A DNA stretch of 64,000 nucleotides from Nocardiaceae bacterium (GCA_021372355.1 JAJFUQ010000155.1:1-64000); one strand, 5' to 3'; shown: positions 29,114-37,926, numbered from the stretch's first letter. Notes: generated from the letters alone by a model not told the origin. Made by a program: numbers and translations.

Positions 29114-29923
29114 ATGACTTTCCCACCGGCCCAACCGATGCCGGGGTATCCACCGGAGCCCTCGCCAGTGTCGCCCACACGGGCAATCTCCTACGGCTGG
29201 AACAAGTTTGCGCAAAACCCGTGGACGTGGATTCTCGCCGTCCTCGTGGCGTTCCTGCTCATCTGCACGCTGATCGGCATCGTCGTCGCGGGCGCCATGC
29301 TGGTGCGCGGTGCGCTCCTCGAACTAGACGGGCGAAAGCCGCGACTGCGTGAGTTCTTCGGGGGTATCACCTGGGGTGCGGCGATCGGCGTCCAGCTCCT
29401 GGCGTGGCTGATCGTTATGATTCCCGTCCTTCTCGCGGGGGCTCTCGTAGGTGCCGCGGTCGCGGTGGGCCAGGACGCCTTGACGATCACCGTCGCGATC
29501 ATCGCGGCGGTGGCTGCCGTGGTTGCGGTCTTGGCCCTGCAGTTCCTCACCTTCTTGGCGATCTTCTTCGTCGTCGACGGCCGAGCCGGCGCGGTCGGAT
29601 CATTGCGAGCGAGCATCGAGGTGACTCGGCGCAACGTGGGACCGCTTCTGCTGCTGGCGATCCTCAACTACGCGGTCATCTGGGTCGGCTCGATGGCCTG
29701 CTACATCGGACTCTTGGTCGCCTACCCGGTCTACATGATCGCGGCCGGCTATGGGTATCGCGTGGTGACCGGAGGTGTGGTGTCACCGGATCGGCCGCAG
29801 ATGGTCATGCCTCCGCCTGGGTTCGGGCCGCCGCCCGGCTATGGGTGGTACCAATCGCCCGGGCAGCAGGGTCCGGGTGGATTTCCGCCGCCACCTCCAC
29901 CACCACCGCCCACGGTCCACTGA
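29114..29923 (+). CDS. Membrane protein with proline-rich tail (Rv3848-like position)
   Basis: A 269-residue membrane protein. After a short Pro-rich N-terminus come about five hydrophobic segments (LAVLVAFLLICTLIGIVVAG; IGVQLLAWLIVMIPVLLAG; IAAVAAVVAVLALQFLTFLA; LLLLAILNYAVIWVG), then a Pro/Gly-rich tail ending in a run of ten prolines. Such tails often bind partner proteins or pass through the peptidoglycan. GAGGAGGTCCG precedes the ATG. Function is unknown. It converges on sodA with a strong hairpin between. Confidence 0.82.
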   Translation: MTFPPAQPMPGYPPEPSPVSPTRAISYGWNKFAQNPWTWILAVLVAFLLICTLIGIVVAGAMLVRGALLELDGRKPRLREFFGGITWGAAIGVQLLAWLIVMIPVLLAGALVGAAVAVGQDALTITVAIIAAVAAVVAVLALQFLTFLAIFFVVDGRAGAVGSLRASIEVTRRNVGPLLLLAILNYAVIWVGSMACYIGLLVAYPVYMIAAGYGYRVVTGGVVSPDRPQMVMPPPGFGPPPGYGWYQSPGQQGPGGFPPPPPPPPPTVH

Positions 29924-29929
29924 CGACAA

Positions 29930-29957
29930 CGCTCCCCGGACGACCGTCCGGGGAGCG
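29930..29957. terminator. Bidirectional hairpin between the membrane-protein gene and sodA
   Basis: Perfect 13-base arms CGCTCCCCGGACG and CGTCCGGGGAGCG with a 2-base loop, centred between the two converging stops. No long T-run on either side. Confidence 0.75.
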
Positions 29958-29973
29958 CTCTGCAGGTACCGAG

Positions 29974-30591
29974 TTAGAAGACCAGTCCGGTCGCGCTGGT
30001 GGCGCGCTCGAAACGGGCCTGGACATCTGCCCAGTTGACGACGTTCCAGAACGCCTTGACGTAGTCCGCCTTGACGTTCTTGTACTGCAGGTAGAAGGCG
30101 TGCTCCCACATGTCGACCTGCAGCAGCGGGATGATGGCCAGCGGCACGTTCGCCTGCTGGTCGTACATCTGGAAGGTGAGCAGCTTCTTGCCCAGGGTGT
30201 CGTAGCCGAGGACGGCCCAGCCCGAACCCTGCAGGCCGTTGGCGGCCGCGGTGAACTGAGCGCGGAAGCCGTCGAACGAGCCGAACTGGTCGTCGATTGC
30301 CGCGGCGAGCTCACCGGTCGGCTTGTCGCCACCGTTCGGGGAGAGGTTCTTCCACCAGATCGAGTGGTTCACGTGGCCACCGAGGTGGAACGCAAGGTTC
30401 TTCTCGTTGAGGAAGATCGCCGCGTGGTCCTCCTTGGCGCGTGCCTCTTCGAGCTTGCCCAGCGCAGCGTTCACGCCGGCGACGTACGCCGCGTGGTGCT
30501 TGCTGTGATGGATCTCGTTGATCTGGCCCGAGATGTGGGGCTCGAGGGCGCCGTAGTCGAAGTCGAGGTCGGGCAAGGTGTAGTCAGCCAC
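29974..30591 (-). CDS. sodA: Superoxide dismutase (Mn/Fe type)
   Basis: A 205-residue SodA that turns superoxide into peroxide and oxygen. All metal ligands are present at the mycobacterial numbering: His28, His76, Asp160 and His164. Position 145 is Gln, as in manganese enzymes; M. tuberculosis has His there and uses iron, so Mn is the better guess. The start is the GTG at 30591 ([14 protein letters not shown]), matching the mycobacterial N-terminus, with AAAGAGAA ahead. There is no signal peptide, as usual for this group even where the enzyme is exported. Confidence 0.96.
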   Translation of the reverse strand: MADYTLPDLDFDYGALEPHISGQINEIHHSKHHAAYVAGVNAALGKLEEARAKEDHAAIFLNEKNLAFHLGGHVNHSIWWKNLSPNGGDKPTGELAAAIDDQFGSFDGFRAQFTAAANGLQGSGWAVLGYDTLGKKLLTFQMYDQQANVPLAIIPLLQVDMWEHAFYLQYKNVKADYVKAFWNVVNWADVQARFERATSATGLVF

Positions 30592-30772
30592 TTTGTTCTC
30601 TTTCCGGTTGAGCCTGAACATGTTTTCCTACGGGGGTAGTGCCAAGGGTCGAACACAGACGGTGATCGCCAACGGCTCCACCCTTCCAACAAACCCCCGG
30701 TTCTCGCAATAATTCCGGCAAGGTCACCGAAAGGTCAGACACCTTGTGAGGTTCCGAAGGCAAAGTGGAGTC

Positions 30773-31444
30773 ATGGGTCTGTTCGACAACTACTTCTTCG
30801 CCCCCTCCGCCAAGTCGGCCATGATCAGCGAGGACAAGGCGCTTCCGGGTCGTCAAACTCCACTTCGCGTTCCGGATACCCATTTCGTCAACGGCAATCG
30901 CATCAAGCCGCCGTTCCCCGAGGGCCTCGAGACGGTGGTCGTCGGCATGGGCTGTTTCTGGGGCGCCGAGAAGGATTTCTGGCAGCTCGACGGCGTGTAC
31001 AGCACCGCAGCCGGCTACGCGGGTGGCTTCACCCCGAACCCCACGTACGAGGAAGTCTGCAGCGGACGCACGGGTCACACCGAGGTCGTGCTCATCGTCT
31101 TCGACCCGAAGGTCATCCGGTTGGACCAGATCTTGGCCCACTTCTGGGAGAACCACGACCCCACGCAGGGCATGCGCCAGGGCAACGACCACGGCACGCA
31201 GTATCGATCCGCGATCTACACGAATTCCGACGATCAGGCGACCATCGCGAATTCGACCAAGCAGATGTTCGGTGAGCGTCTCGCGGCTGCTGGGTACGGC
31301 GACGTGACCACGGAGATCGCGCCGCTGGGCACGTTCTTCTATGCCGAGGACTATCACCAGCAGTACCTCGCGAAGAACCCGCACGGCTACTGCCCGGTTC
31401 ATGCGACGGGTGTCAGTTGCCCGGTGGGACTCGATCTCGAGTAG
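30773..31444 (+). CDS. msrA: Peptide methionine sulfoxide reductase A
   Basis: A 223-residue MsrA that reduces the S-isomer of methionine sulfoxide in proteins. The catalytic Cys61 lies in [10 protein letters not shown], and the resolving cysteines are near the end ([15 protein letters not shown]). The N-terminal extension of about 45 residues is typical of actinobacterial MsrA. The ATG at 30773 has GTGGAG ahead. It is divergent from sodA, pairing two oxidative-stress genes around one promoter region (30592-30772). Confidence 0.96.
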   Translation: MGLFDNYFFAPSAKSAMISEDKALPGRQTPLRVPDTHFVNGNRIKPPFPEGLETVVVGMGCFWGAEKDFWQLDGVYSTAAGYAGGFTPNPTYEEVCSGRTGHTEVVLIVFDPKVIRLDQILAHFWENHDPTQGMRQGNDHGTQYRSAIYTNSDDQATIANSTKQMFGERLAAAGYGDVTTEIAPLGTFFYAEDYHQQYLAKNPHGYCPVHATGVSCPVGLDLE

Positions 31445-31877
31445 TCGGTGCGGTGCATGGGCTGCCGCAAAATGCATCACCTAGGACTTCCGGTGCGTCG
31501 AATGCCGTAATGAGCACCCAATTCGGTGCTCATTACGGCATTCCATGCATTCGCCGGATCTGATGGCCAGTAGCTGGGATTTCGGTGCCAAAGTGTGGAC
31601 GAAAACCGCCCATATCGACGTGAAGATCGTCACGCAATTGACTGCGTGTCAACACGGCTGCGGTGGGTCGCCGGGTGTCAGAATTCTGCCCTGACCAGCA
31701 ACTTTGATGGGCACCATCCCTTGATCTCGCGCTATTGGCGACTCCTTGGTGGGGGTGATCGTCCTTCGATTCGATACCGAAACTGGTTATCGTCGCGATT
31801 AGCCAGTCAAGCGACTTGGCTTCATCGCGGACCAGCCGGTTTCGACCGACACGGCAATCGTCAGAGAGGACGATCGC
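31445..31877. other. 433-base gap between msrA and the first ArsA-like ATPase
   Basis: No gene is supported here. The first 100 bases hold a 19-bp perfect hairpin (31500-31543). The remainder, up to the ATPase start, should hold its promoter and a leader of unknown length. The composition is less GC-rich than the flanking genes. Confidence 0.45.
31500..31543. terminator. Perfect 19-bp hairpin after msrA
   Basis: Arms at 31500-31518 and 31525-31543 pair perfectly (GAATGCCGTAATGAGCACC with its complement) around the 6-base loop CAATTC, 56 bases past the msrA stop. There is no T-run after it, so it could be a terminator, a processed RNA end or a mobile palindrome. Confidence 0.55.
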
Positions 31878-32927
31878 ATGAGCGTAGATCTGCAATCGAT
31901 GGCTCGATTCGACGCGGATGCGGGTCGATTCGCACTTCAATCGGACGCCTGGTCGGCGACGGCGGCCCGAGCGCAACTGCACTATGTGTCGGGCAAGGGT
32001 GGAACCGGCAAGTCGACCATGGCGGCCGCGCTCGCACTCGCCCTCGCGGAGCAGGGACGTCGTGTCCTCCTCGTCGAAGTCGAGGGTCGGCAGGGGATCG
32101 CGCCCCTGTTCGGCTTTGATTCACTCCCGCCGACCGAAACCCTCATCGAAACCACCGAACAGGGTGGCGAGGTCATCGCGCTTCCGATCGACGTGACGCA
32201 CGCCTTTCTCGAGTACCTCGACGTCAACTACAAGCTCGGCATCGCCGGCAAGGCACTCAAGCGCATGGGTCTCGTCGACTTCGTCACCGGTCTCGCGCCC
32301 GGCCTGAAGGACGTCATCATCACGGGCAAGATCATGGAATGCGTTGAGGCCGTGAATCGGGACAAGAGCCGGGTCTACGACGCCGTGGTCGTGGATGCGC
32401 CGCCGACTGGCCGAATCACCACCTTCCTTGATGTCACCACGGCGATGGCGGAACTGGCCAAGGGCGGTCCGATCGTCCAACAGGCCGAGCGAGTCGCGAG
32501 TCTGGTGCATTCCGAGCAGACGATGGTTCACCTGGTCACGCTCCTCGAAGCCCTGCCCGTTCAGGAAACGCTCGATGCGATCGACGAACTGCGTGCGAAG
32601 GACTTCCACCTGGGGGCAGTGTTCGTCAACCGCGCGAGTGAGCGCCTGCTGCCGGAACACCTGGTTGAGGATGCCGCGGCCGGCGCGTTCGACACCGCGG
32701 TGCTCGAGTCCTACCTCCGCAAGACGGGCCTGGACTCGTCCGCAGCCGAAGGTCTGCGACGTGAGGTCATCGAGTACGCCGTTCGGCACCAGGCGCAGTC
32801 CGAGTGCGCGGCGGCCATCGACCGAGCCGGTGTCGAGCCGCTGACGCTTCCATCACTCGATGGCGGGGTCGACCGCGCCGCCATCGCTGCAATCGCACAG
32901 AAACTCGTAGAGCAGGGTGTGCAATGA
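31878..32927 (+). CDS. ArsA/GET3-like ATPase, first subunit (Rv3679-like)
   Basis: A 349-residue P-loop ATPase of the ArsA/GET3 fold. The deviant Walker A GKGGTGKS (39-46) has the signature lysine that reaches across the dimer. Switch regions follow (VDAPPTGRI). There is no arsenite-binding cysteine triad, so arsenic transport is unlikely. In M. tuberculosis the Rv3679-Rv3680 pair forms a complex reported to link carbon source to metabolism. Here it overlaps the second subunit by ATGA, so equal co-translation is likely. Cytosolic. Confidence 0.9.
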   Translation: MSVDLQSMARFDADAGRFALQSDAWSATAARAQLHYVSGKGGTGKSTMAAALALALAEQGRRVLLVEVEGRQGIAPLFGFDSLPPTETLIETTEQGGEVIALPIDVTHAFLEYLDVNYKLGIAGKALKRMGLVDFVTGLAPGLKDVIITGKIMECVEAVNRDKSRVYDAVVVDAPPTGRITTFLDVTTAMAELAKGGPIVQQAERVASLVHSEQTMVHLVTLLEALPVQETLDAIDELRAKDFHLGAVFVNRASERLLPEHLVEDAAAGAFDTAVLESYLRKTGLDSSAAEGLRREVIEYAVRHQAQSECAAAIDRAGVEPLTLPSLDGGVDRAAIAAIAQKLVEQGVQ

Positions 32928-34039
32928 ACGAATTCGATATCGCCGGCATCCTCGAGGACCCGGAGACCAAGGTCATCGTCTGCTGTGGTTCCGGCGGCGT
33001 GGGAAAGACCACGATGGCGGCTTCCCTCGCGGTTCGCGCAGCTGAACAGGGCCGCAAGGTCGCCGTCCTGACGATCGACCCGGCAAAGCGGCTCGCGCAG
33101 GCGCTCGGCGCGGAAGAACTCGGGAACAGCCCCAAAGCGCTGACGCTGGGACCGGACGCCAAGGGCACCCTCGACGCGATGATGCTCGACATGAAACGCA
33201 CGTTCGATGACATGGTCATCGGGCACGCGACGCCGGAGAAGGCCGAACAGATTCTGGCGAACCCCTTCTACCAGAGCATGGCGACCTCGTTCTCCGGGAC
33301 GCAGGAGTACATGGCGATGGAGAAGCTCGGACAGCTCATCGCCGAGGGCACGTGGGACCTCATCGTCGTCGACACTCCGCCGTCGCGGAATGCGCTCGAT
33401 TTCCTCGATGCGCCGCAACGTGCCGCCAAGCTCATCGACGGTCGAATGCTGCGCGTCCTCGCGGCGTCTGGTCGCGGCGCGGGACGTTTGGTCGGCGCCA
33501 CGGTACGCCTCGGCCTGAAGGCGGTGTCGTCGATCGTCGGCGGCCAGATGCTCAGCGAAGTCGCGGTGATCGTCGAGGCATTCGACTCGATCTGGGGCGG
33601 CTTCGGAGAACGGGCGATGCAGACGTACGAGCTCCTGGGGCGCCCCGGCACGTACTTCATCGTGGTGGCCGCACCCGAGCCCGACCCGCTTCGTGAGGCA
33701 TCGTTCTTCGTCGATCGTCTGGCCACCGACGAGATGCCGCTGGCCGGCGTCATCGTCAACCGGACCCACCCCTCGTGGTGCGACATCGCGCCGGAACGTG
33801 CGAGCGCAGCCGCTGCGGCGATCGAGACGACCGGTGCCGGCGACGACAGCGCGTTCGCAACGGGGGCGCTGCGCATTCATGCCCGGCGTGTCGAAGCCGC
33901 CGAGCGGGAACAGCTCCTCATGGATCGCTTCGTCTCGGAGCACCCCGGTGTCCCGTGGAAGCCGGTCGCCGCGATGTCGAGCGAGGTCGTCGACATCGAC
34001 GCGCTCCGCGGCATCGCCGATCAGTTGACTACCGTCTGA
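32924..34039 (+). CDS. ArsA/GET3-like ATPase, second subunit (Rv3680-like)
   Basis: A 371-residue partner of the preceding ATPase. Its P-loop reads GSGGVGKT (22-29): the catalytic loop lysine is kept but the deviant-Walker signature lysine is replaced by Ser. Thus only one subunit of the pair carries that residue. Further motifs are VLTIDPAKRLA and VVDTPPSRNALDFLDAP, typical of the ArsA family. The ATG at 32924 overlaps the upstream stop. A DnaA-box cluster lies directly downstream (34057-34129). Confidence 0.9.
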   Translation: MNEFDIAGILEDPETKVIVCCGSGGVGKTTMAASLAVRAAEQGRKVAVLTIDPAKRLAQALGAEELGNSPKALTLGPDAKGTLDAMMLDMKRTFDDMVIGHATPEKAEQILANPFYQSMATSFSGTQEYMAMEKLGQLIAEGTWDLIVVDTPPSRNALDFLDAPQRAAKLIDGRMLRVLAASGRGAGRLVGATVRLGLKAVSSIVGGQMLSEVAVIVEAFDSIWGGFGERAMQTYELLGRPGTYFIVVAAPEPDPLREASFFVDRLATDEMPLAGVIVNRTHPSWCDIAPERASAAAAAIETTGAGDDSAFATGALRIHARRVEAAEREQLLMDRFVSEHPGVPWKPVAAMSSEVVDIDALRGIADQLTTV

Positions 34040-34056
34040 CGGCGTAATCCTCAGCC

Positions 34057-34129
34057 TGTGGACAAGTTGGTCTGCAAATGCTCCCACCTCGCCAAATCCT
34101 GTGGATAAGGCTGTGGATACTGTGGATAA
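34057..34129. promoter_or_regulatory. Cluster of four DnaA-box-like sites
   Basis: Four copies of TGTGGAYAM in the same orientation within 73 bases: TGTGGACAA (34057-34065), TGTGGATAA (34100-34108), TGTGGATAC (34112-34120) and TGTGGATAA (34121-34129). Two are exact complements of the consensus TTATCCACA. The cluster lies in the gap before the rhodanese gene; no dnaA, dnaN or other origin gene is near. Confidence 0.7.
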
Positions 34130-34243
34130 CTCTGTGAAAAGGTGTGATTCACTTCATACGAAACGGGGTGTGTCGCTACCAGTGGCCGCGCCACCTGCGC
34201 ACATCCGTGGCGACGCCGGTATCCACATGGAAGGATCAGATGC

Positions 34244-34585
34244 GTGAGTGACGCGGGCTTCCCCTCGGTCTCCATCGACGTGGTGCCGACCGCGTTCGGT
34301 GCCGAGTACGTGCTGCTCGATGTTCGCGAGGACGACGAGTGGCAACTCGGCCACGCACCCGGGGCAGTGCACATTCCGATCGAGGATGTCCCCGCGCGAC
34401 TCGACGACGTGGACATCGACGCCGAGATTTACGTGATCTGCCGGAATGGCGGCCGATCGCGCGTCGTGTCGCAGTTTCTTATCGAGCTCGGATACGACGT
34501 GATCAATGTCAACGGCGGAATGGTCGCGTGGCAGAGCGCTGGCCGCGAGGTCGTCACCGACGACGGTGGGCCGGGGGCTGTGTGA
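34244..34585 (+). CDS. Single-domain rhodanese
   Basis: A 113-residue rhodanese. It holds the sulfur-carrying active-site Cys66 in the loop CRNGGRS and the family's LDVRE motif (25-29). Such proteins pass sulfane sulfur to biosynthetic or detoxifying partners, but the partner is not named by the sequence. The GTG at 34244 has AAGGA ahead. Its stop overlaps the next gene's GTG by two bases, starting a three-gene overlapping operon. DnaA-box-like sites lie 115-187 bases upstream. Confidence 0.92.
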   Translation: MSDAGFPSVSIDVVPTAFGAEYVLLDVREDDEWQLGHAPGAVHIPIEDVPARLDDVDIDAEIYVICRNGGRSRVVSQFLIELGYDVINVNGGMVAWQSAGREVVTDDGGPGAV

Positions 34586-35604
34586 ATCACCAGGACCGGA
34601 GCAGCGACCGTCGTCCTCGCCAGCCGAGATCTCACTACGTGCAGTTCTGCGCGCGCTGCTACAGCAAATGGCCGGTCGCCAGCACGCCCTTGGATTGGTG
34701 TCCGCGATGCGGTGGCGTCCTGCTGGCTCCTTCGGCGAAGGACACCCCGGCCGAAGAGCGCAATTTTCGTTGGGTAGCGCGTGGATCGCGGCTCGGAGGT
34801 GCCGGGCCGCGCGCGGCGAGCGGACCTGCCACGCCAACGCCGCATTACACCCAGACCCCGCACTGGGGTTTGCACGATTCGCCCCCGATTGCGTCCGCGC
34901 AGCCGACACCACGAGCCGATTTGCTCGCGGATCGAGCCGGCCGGCTGCTGATGATCACGGCGGCGGTCTTCGTCATCGCGGCGGTCGCCGAAGTGGGGCG
35001 TTACGCGATCCTCGTGTACAACCGCACGCGCCTGGTGGATCAGTGGCTCGTGTACGGGTCCGATGCGGCCGTCTGGATCGCCGGCGTGGCCGCCCCGGCG
35101 CTCGGCCTGTATTCCGCCGTGGCGTGCTCGTCGTGGTTGGTCCGCACCCGGCGCGAGTACTTCGCCCGGACGGGGTCGCGCGATCCGCGGAGTCGATGGC
35201 GGATCTGGGTCGGTTGCCTGGTTCCCGGCGTGAACCTGGTGATGCCGGGCGTTCTGCTGACCGAGCTCACCGCTGAGTCGGAACCGCGCGTTCGCCGGCA
35301 AGTCCGGGCGTGGTGGGTCGCCTGGGTCGTCGGCGCGGGACTCGCGGTGGTCGCGCTCCTGTGGCGACGTGCGGATTCGCTGCAGGCGATGGCGGACGGC
35401 GTTCTGTTCTATGCCTGGACCGACCTCGTCGCTGCAGGTATCGCCGTGCTGACGCTGAAGCTGATTCGGGCAATCGAGGGACGGACTCTCGCCGGCCGCC
35501 AGCGGGCGGTCCACCGGCTGGTTCCGGCCACGGGCCCGGCGCGCGACGTGATCGAACCGATTCGCCCCCTCACCAGTACCGCGAAGGACTCCGTGGCGCC
35601 ATGA
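34582..35604 (+). CDS. DUF4328 membrane protein with N-terminal zinc ribbon
   Basis: A 340-residue protein. The N-terminus has a four-cysteine zinc-ribbon motif (CARC and CPRC, about residues 24-43). A Pro-rich linker follows, then a DUF4328-type membrane domain with about five spans (LLMITAAVFVIAAVAEVG; VWIAGVAAPALGLYSAVA; IWVGCLVPGVNLVMPGVL; AWWVAWVVGAGLAVVALL). Function unknown. Start GTG 34582 overlaps the rhodanese stop and its own stop overlaps the glpQ ATG, so all three are co-translated. Confidence 0.85.
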   Translation: MNHQDRSSDRRPRQPRSHYVQFCARCYSKWPVASTPLDWCPRCGGVLLAPSAKDTPAEERNFRWVARGSRLGGAGPRAASGPATPTPHYTQTPHWGLHDSPPIASAQPTPRADLLADRAGRLLMITAAVFVIAAVAEVGRYAILVYNRTRLVDQWLVYGSDAAVWIAGVAAPALGLYSAVACSSWLVRTRREYFARTGSRDPRSRWRIWVGCLVPGVNLVMPGVLLTELTAESEPRVRRQVRAWWVAWVVGAGLAVVALLWRRADSLQAMADGVLFYAWTDLVAAGIAVLTLKLIRAIEGRTLAGRQRAVHRLVPATGPARDVIEPIRPLTSTAKDSVAP

Positions 35605-36368
35605 GTGACAACCGTCCGCCGTTCGTGGTCGCGCACCGTGGGTCGTCGGCCACACTGCCGGAGCACACGCTGGCGGCCTATGAATTGGCGCTTCACGAAG
35701 GCGCGGACGGTCTCGAATGCGATGTTCGGCTCACGCGTGACGGCGTGCTCGTCTGCGTCCACGACCGGACGATCGAGCGGACGTCCGACGGCACCGGTGT
35801 CGTCAGCGAGATGACGCTCGCCGAACTCAAGGAATTCAACTTCGGAACGGCCGACAAGCCCGCCGAAGTCCTGACGCTGAGCGAGTTGCTGACCCTGACG
35901 CTCGACTGGCGCTCACGGGCGACGAAGGTCTTCATCGAGACGAAGCACCCGGTTCGTTACGGCGCGCTGGTGGAGACGAAAGTGCTCGCTGAGCTGCAGC
36001 GATTCGGGCTCGCCTCGCCGGCGTCGGCCGACATGTCCCGGGCCGTCGTGATGTCGTTCGCGGCGACGGCAGTGTGGCGGATTCGTCGTTCGGCGCCCAT
36101 GCTGCCCACGGTCCTGCTGGGTGAGACAGCGCTCTATCTCACCGGCGGCGCGGCCCACACAGTCGGTGCCACCGCGATCGGCCCGGGGGTTGCGGTGCTG
36201 CGCGATCACCCCGATCTCGTGGACCGGGCCGCAGCGGCGGGACGTGCGACGTACTGCTGGACGGTCGACGACCGGACCGACGTCGACTATTGCGCTGAAC
36301 TGGGCGTCAGCTGGATTGCGACGAATCACCCGGCCAGAACCAAGACGTGGTTGGGACAGTCGGTCTAG
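35601..36368 (+). CDS. glpQ: Glycerophosphodiester phosphodiesterase
   Basis: A 255-residue GDPD enzyme that splits glycerophosphodiesters into glycerol-3-phosphate and an alcohol. The TIM-barrel signatures are present: HRGSS (12-16), the metal-site LECDVRLTRDG (38-48) and catalytic His54 (CVHD), then FIETKHP. There is no signal peptide, so it should recycle lipid head groups inside the cell. The ATG overlaps the preceding stop (ATGA). Matches GlpQ1 (Rv3842c) in position relative to ferritin. Confidence 0.94.
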   Translation: MSDNRPPFVVAHRGSSATLPEHTLAAYELALHEGADGLECDVRLTRDGVLVCVHDRTIERTSDGTGVVSEMTLAELKEFNFGTADKPAEVLTLSELLTLTLDWRSRATKVFIETKHPVRYGALVETKVLAELQRFGLASPASADMSRAVVMSFAATAVWRIRRSAPMLPTVLLGETALYLTGGAAHTVGATAIGPGVAVLRDHPDLVDRAAAAGRATYCWTVDDRTDVDYCAELGVSWIATNHPARTKTWLGQSV

Positions 36369-36440
36369 TCGACGTGTAACTTCGCTCGTGTTCGCCGCCG
36401 ATTTCGAGCGCGCGTAGACGCGGGATGGGAATGGATTTCG

Positions 36441-37334
36441 ATGGGCAGAAGTAACCGCAACACCCCGAAGGCCGGCAGCAACCGTGCCGAGAAGTTGGCG
36501 CGCCGCCGCGAGGAGCAGGCCGCCGCCTCGGTGAAGGCTCGTCCCTTCGAGGGACTCGCCGCAGAAGGCGACCTGGTGGCGATGCGCGAGTTCGTGCCGT
36601 CGGCGACCGCGCCGCTCTCTGTCAAGGGCACCGACCGCAAGTTCTTCGTCGCGACGGTTCTGCCGGGCGCGGTCAACGCGATCGTTCGGGAAGAGGGCGA
36701 CGACGTCGTCGCGTACGTCGCGCTGCAAAGCCAGTCGCGTGGCTCCGACGCGGCGACCGATCTCGCGGGATCGATCGAGTGGGCTCTGGAGTCCAAGGTC
36801 GGTGAATCGCTCGCTCGCGCGCAGGCCGGGACGAAGCCGCTCGCCGAGCTCATCGACGCAAGCGCACCGCTCGACGTCACGGTCCACGACACGTTCGACT
36901 GGTGGTTCAACAGCGAGCTTCCCGCAGGCTCGGAGGCCGCGGTCGTCGTCGAGAAGGCGAACGCTGCGATCATGCCGTCCGCCCGCGTTGAGGGGCTCGA
37001 CGCGGCATGGTGGGTCGATGCGGGTGAGAAGGCGCACATTCGCTGGGTGCGTAAGGAAGATGAGGACGCCCTGATGCTCGCGTTGGCGCGCGTGCACGCC
37101 GCCGGTGGCCTCACGCTCGGTGAAGGATCTCGTTTCGCCGGTTCGTTCCGCACCGACGGCCTGCTCGTTCCGGTGTTCGACCTCGACCGGACCCGGGACG
37201 CTCAGGATTGGGCCGCTGGAACCGCAGAGTTCGGTGAGCGCCTCGAGAAGGCCCTGGCCTCGACCGATGAGCTGACCGTGGACGAGCGTCGTGCTCGCGA
37301 CGGCCTGCGTGGCCGTCAGATCACGCTGCGCTGA
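36441..37334 (+). CDS. DUF5926-family protein
   Basis: A 297-residue cytosolic protein of the DUF5926 type, conserved in actinobacteria and of unknown function. The N-terminal 40 residues are strongly basic (RSNRNTPKAGSNRAEKLARR), the rest an acidic alpha/beta protein with WW pairs (FDWWFNSE, DAAWWVDAG). A clear ATG start. It ends at a strong two-way terminator facing the ferritin gene. Confidence 0.85.
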   Translation: MGRSNRNTPKAGSNRAEKLARRREEQAAASVKARPFEGLAAEGDLVAMREFVPSATAPLSVKGTDRKFFVATVLPGAVNAIVREEGDDVVAYVALQSQSRGSDAATDLAGSIEWALESKVGESLARAQAGTKPLAELIDASAPLDVTVHDTFDWWFNSELPAGSEAAVVVEKANAAIMPSARVEGLDAAWWVDAGEKAHIRWVRKEDEDALMLALARVHAAGGLTLGEGSRFAGSFRTDGLLVPVFDLDRTRDAQDWAAGTAEFGERLEKALASTDELTVDERRARDGLRGRQITLR

Positions 37335-37346
37335 TCCTGACGAACA

Positions 37347-37384
37347 AAATTCGGGCTGCCAGCGTTTGCTGGCAGCCCGAATTT
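37347..37384. terminator. Strong bidirectional terminator between DUF5926 and ferritin genes
   Basis: Perfect 17-base arms (AAATTCGGGCTGCCAGC and its complement) with a GTTT loop. The A-rich and T-rich arm ends make it a classical intrinsic terminator in both directions. Confidence 0.9.
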
Positions 37385-37395
37385 GTCTATAGCGG

Positions 37396-37926
37396 TTAGA
37401 GTCCGCCGCCGGCCTGCGGCGGGGAGCCTGCGGTGTCTTCGGCGGCGTCGTTCATTTCGCGGGCGACGAAGTTCTCGAGGTCGAACAGGTTGCCGCCGGC
37501 GCGGTCGGCGATCGTGAGCAGCGTGGTCATGCTCGCGACTTCCTCGACCTGCTCCTTGAGGAACCACTGCATGAACTGTTCGCCCAAGTAGTCGCCTTCT
37601 TCGCGGGCCGTCTTGGCGAGCGTGATGATCTGCTCGGTGACGACCTTCTCCTGCGAGAGCGCGAGTGCGATCGGTTCGCGCGCATCGGCGAACTTCGAGA
37701 TCGCGGGATCGATTCCACTGAACTCGACCGGGATATCGCGGTCCAGGAAGTACTGCACGATCATCAGAGCGTGGCCGCGCTCCTCGGACGCCTGCTGGTA
37801 GAAGCGCTTCGCCAGCTGCGGCAGATCTGCGCAGTCCAACCAGACCGCGATTGCAACGTACTGATGCGACGCGTTGAATTCGTGGTGGATCTGTTCATGC
37901 AGGAGATCGAGAAACTTCGAGGACAT
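37396..37926 (-). CDS. bfrB: Ferritin (BfrB type)
   Basis: A 176-residue maxi-ferritin without the heme-ligand pattern of bacterioferritin. It stores iron as a mineral in a 24-mer. Ferroxidase-site residues can be counted as Glu16, Glu49, His52, Glu93, Gln126 and Glu129. The short Gly/Pro-rich C-terminus is as in mycobacterial BfrB. The ATG at 37926 has AAGGTG ahead. Upstream, inside the end of the LCP gene, AGGCTACCCT (37971-37980) resembles half of an IdeR box, but the full site matches poorly (about 12 of 19). Confidence 0.95.
   Translation of the reverse strand: MSSKFLDLLHEQIHHEFNASHQYVAIAVWLDCADLPQLAKRFYQQASEERGHALMIVQYFLDRDIPVEFSGIDPAISKFADAREPIALALSQEKVVTEQIITLAKTAREEGDYLGEQFMQWFLKEQVEEVASMTTLLTIADRAGGNLFDLENFVAREMNDAAEDTAGSPPQAGGGL

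Noticed and set aside
34040..34243. Chromosomal origin of replication
   Set aside because: The DnaA-box-like cluster is small, with no dnaA, dnaN, rpmH or AT-rich unwinding region beside it.
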